This document shows, piece by piece, positions 41,766 through 43,116 of a stretch of 43,116 nucleotides of DNA. The notes beneath the pieces are model-generated. The model was not told the origin of the DNA. It saw nothing but the letters and a program-made list of their open reading frames with translations, and did not search any database. Made by a program: the position numbers and the translations under genes. How positions within the stretch are numbered: position 1 is the stretch's first letter; each line of letters begins with the position of its first letter. Source of the stretch: Bacillota bacterium (GTDB lineage Bacteria; Bacillota; Clostridia; Christensenellales; Aristaeellaceae); contig JAEZJP010000308.1 in NCBI GenBank assembly GCA_023415715.1, positions 1 through 43,116 of the forward strand, in the 5' to 3' direction.

Positions 41766-42716
41766 ATGATAAAAGTAATTCCTATGAAAGAAGCGGATAT
41801 AACAGATGCAGCGAATCTCTGGGAAGCGCAATTCGGACGATACTGCTGTTGCGATGCTTTCCCTGATTTTCGTAAAGGCGGTAGATATGTCATTGAATCA
41901 CACATAGCTAAGCAAATTGGTAACGGCAACGCCCTGATCGCCACAAAAGATAATTCGATAATTGGGTATATGGCATGGATGTACTTTGATTTTCATAGTG
42001 AAAGATCAGCCTTCTTACCCACCTGCGGACATGCGGCTTCATTAGAGGATGAGATTAGAATATATGAAGAAATGTATTATTATGCTGCACAAAATTGGGT
42101 ACGTGATGATAGATTTAATCATTTATGGATGACATATTTTGATGATGAAGCCTTAAAAAACAAGTTGTATGACATTGGATTCGGCTCTCATTGTATTGAT
42201 GCGTGTCAATCAACAACAAAAAGCATAAAATCCTCATGCCATTATACGGTTCTATTCGCTGCCATGAAGGATGTGGACTCTTTACTTGAATTTGTGAACA
42301 GTACGACAGAGTATTATTACAGCTCTCCAATATTTCTTAAACAGAACCAGCACACAAAGACCGAAATTATTGAGATTATAGAAAGCAATTGTGCTCTTAT
42401 AGCTTTGGATGGCGAAAAGATTGTTGGCTTTGTGAGCTTTACTATTAATCCGAATTTCCATTTTGAATGCTTGACGACACCCGATAGCGTCGCGCGTATT
42501 GGCGCTTATATTGATCCGAATTATCGAAGAAATGGAATTGGCTCCGCACTGTTAGCGAAAGCTTTTGATTTTTGCCGCGAAAAAGGAAAGCGTTACATTC
42601 ATGTTGGTTTTGAAACGGCAAACTCCAATGCTATAAACTTCTGGCCTAAATATTTCAAACCGGCTATTCGTTCTGTAAGAAGAACCATTAACAAAGACGC
42701 CAACTCCATAGTATAA
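41766..42716 (+). CDS. GNAT acetyltransferase with two GNAT-like halves
   Basis: This is a 316-residue protein. The C-terminal half (about 150-316) is a clear GNAT N-acetyltransferase, with motif A RIGAYIDPNYRRNGIGSALL (acetyl-CoA pyrophosphate loop RRNGIG), preceded by the beta-strand IVGFVSFTI. The N-terminal half (1-140) has the weaker pattern of a degenerate GNAT (ADITDAANLWEAQFG, IGYMAWMYF) and no RxxGxG loop. It would transfer acetyl groups to an unknown amine. ATG 41766 has only a weak ribosome binding site (TGAGG). AT-rich codon use sets it apart from the sugar loci. Confidence 0.8.
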   Translation: MIKVIPMKEADITDAANLWEAQFGRYCCCDAFPDFRKGGRYVIESHIAKQIGNGNALIATKDNSIIGYMAWMYFDFHSERSAFLPTCGHAASLEDEIRIYEEMYYYAAQNWVRDDRFNHLWMTYFDDEALKNKLYDIGFGSHCIDACQSTTKSIKSSCHYTVLFAAMKDVDSLLEFVNSTTEYYYSSPIFLKQNQHTKTEIIEIIESNCALIALDGEKIVGFVSFTINPNFHFECLTTPDSVARIGAYIDPNYRRNGIGSALLAKAFDFCREKGKRYIHVGFETANSNAINFWPKYFKPAIRSVRRTINKDANSIV

Positions 42717-42837
42717 GCATAATGCGAAGTTTCTTAATCCCAATTAGTCAGAGGGATAAAGCATAATACAATAGAAGGAAAATAGGAACTTAACGTGTGG
42801 GTTTAAACTGCGGATTGTTTATATTAGCGGAGGCATT

Positions 42838-43116
42838 ATGATAGAATACAGGTTAGCCGACAGCCAAGACACAGACAGACTGGCAGAACTGCGTTGGGTG
42901 CACAAAAATGAGGATGAGCCTCTCGACGAGGGTGCGCCTTTCGATGCCGCTGGACGGGAAGGTTATATCCGCGTCTGCTCGGATTTTTTGAAACAAGCGT
43001 TACAGGAAGAGTTTTCATGCTGGGTGGCCGTGGAAAACAAGGTTATTGTATCGCACATATATGTTGCTAAAGTCAGAAAAGTTCCGAAACCCGGCAAATT
43101 GGACGGAGTATGGGGC
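42838..43116 (+). CDS. GNAT-like acetyltransferase, N-terminal part
   Basis: A 93-residue open frame runs off the window end. It begins MIEYRLADSQDTDRLAELRW, the usual GNAT first strand and helix, and continues to CWVAVENKVIVSHIYVAKV, the central strands. The acetyl-CoA loop is outside the window. GGAGG lies 4-8 bases before the ATG. The upstream 50 bases resemble those before the acetyltransferase at 41766. Confidence 0.75.
   Translation, partial: MIEYRLADSQDTDRLAELRWVHKNEDEPLDEGAPFDAAGREGYIRVCSDFLKQALQEEFSCWVAVENKVIVSHIYVAKVRKVPKPGKLDGVWG

Noticed and set aside
1..43116. CRISPR arrays, insertion sequences, rRNA genes and complete tRNA genes
   Set aside because: No regularly spaced repeats, transposase, integrase, rRNA-like stretches or complete cloverleaf were found by reading both strands.

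Overview
The window looks like chromosomal DNA of an anaerobic, saccharolytic, low-to-mid GC Clostridia-type bacterium. The reasons are strong AGGAGG-type ribosome binding sites, LplB/YtcP-type sugar importers, a YesN-like membrane AraC sensor, split transketolase genes and an ECF sigma/anti-sigma pair. A Christensenellales-like member is possible but cannot be decided from the sequence. No rRNA, CRISPR array, transposase or integrase was seen.

Layout. (A) 1-6505, plus strand: the end of a solute-binding protein, two permeases, an Asp/Glu-racemase-family protein, a two-subunit transketolase and a glycerate/2-hydroxyacid dehydrogenase, apparently one operon. (B) 6531-16263: a minus-strand operon (FGGY kinase, GH172/DUF2961 enzyme, binding protein, two permeases, GH32-like enzyme), ending next to a decayed glutaminase-like fragment. 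A divergent ROK repressor gene faces it. This looks like a fructan, difructose-anhydride or arabinofuranoside uptake and degradation locus. (C) 16529-18069: ECF sigma factor and membrane anti-sigma-like protein. (D) 18255-24751: AraC regulator, GH4 glycosidase, binding protein and two permeases. (E) 24794-31488: secreted Ig-like/CHAP cell-wall hydrolase, RecQ helicase with no normal start codon, a broken PstS-like gene, an unknown helical protein, a possible tiny basic peptide and an MFS transporter. (F) 31835-40534: LplB/YtcP permeases, binding protein, YesN-like sensor, rhamnonate-dehydratase-like enolase-superfamily enzyme and an intracellular GH5 glycosidase. (G) 40591-43116: an orphan tRNA 3' end, then AT-richer accessory genes (deoxyribosyltransferase-like, two GNAT acetyltransferases).

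Common logic. There are four sugar importers, none with its own ATPase gene, so a shared MsmX-like ATPase encoded elsewhere is implied. The glycosidases (GH32-like, GH172, GH4, GH5) have no signal peptides, so oligosaccharides are probably imported whole and cut in the cytoplasm. All three binding-protein to permease junctions where the binding protein comes first carry a strong RNA hairpin, which would favour expression of the binding protein. All three complete binding proteins have signal peptides without a lipobox cysteine.
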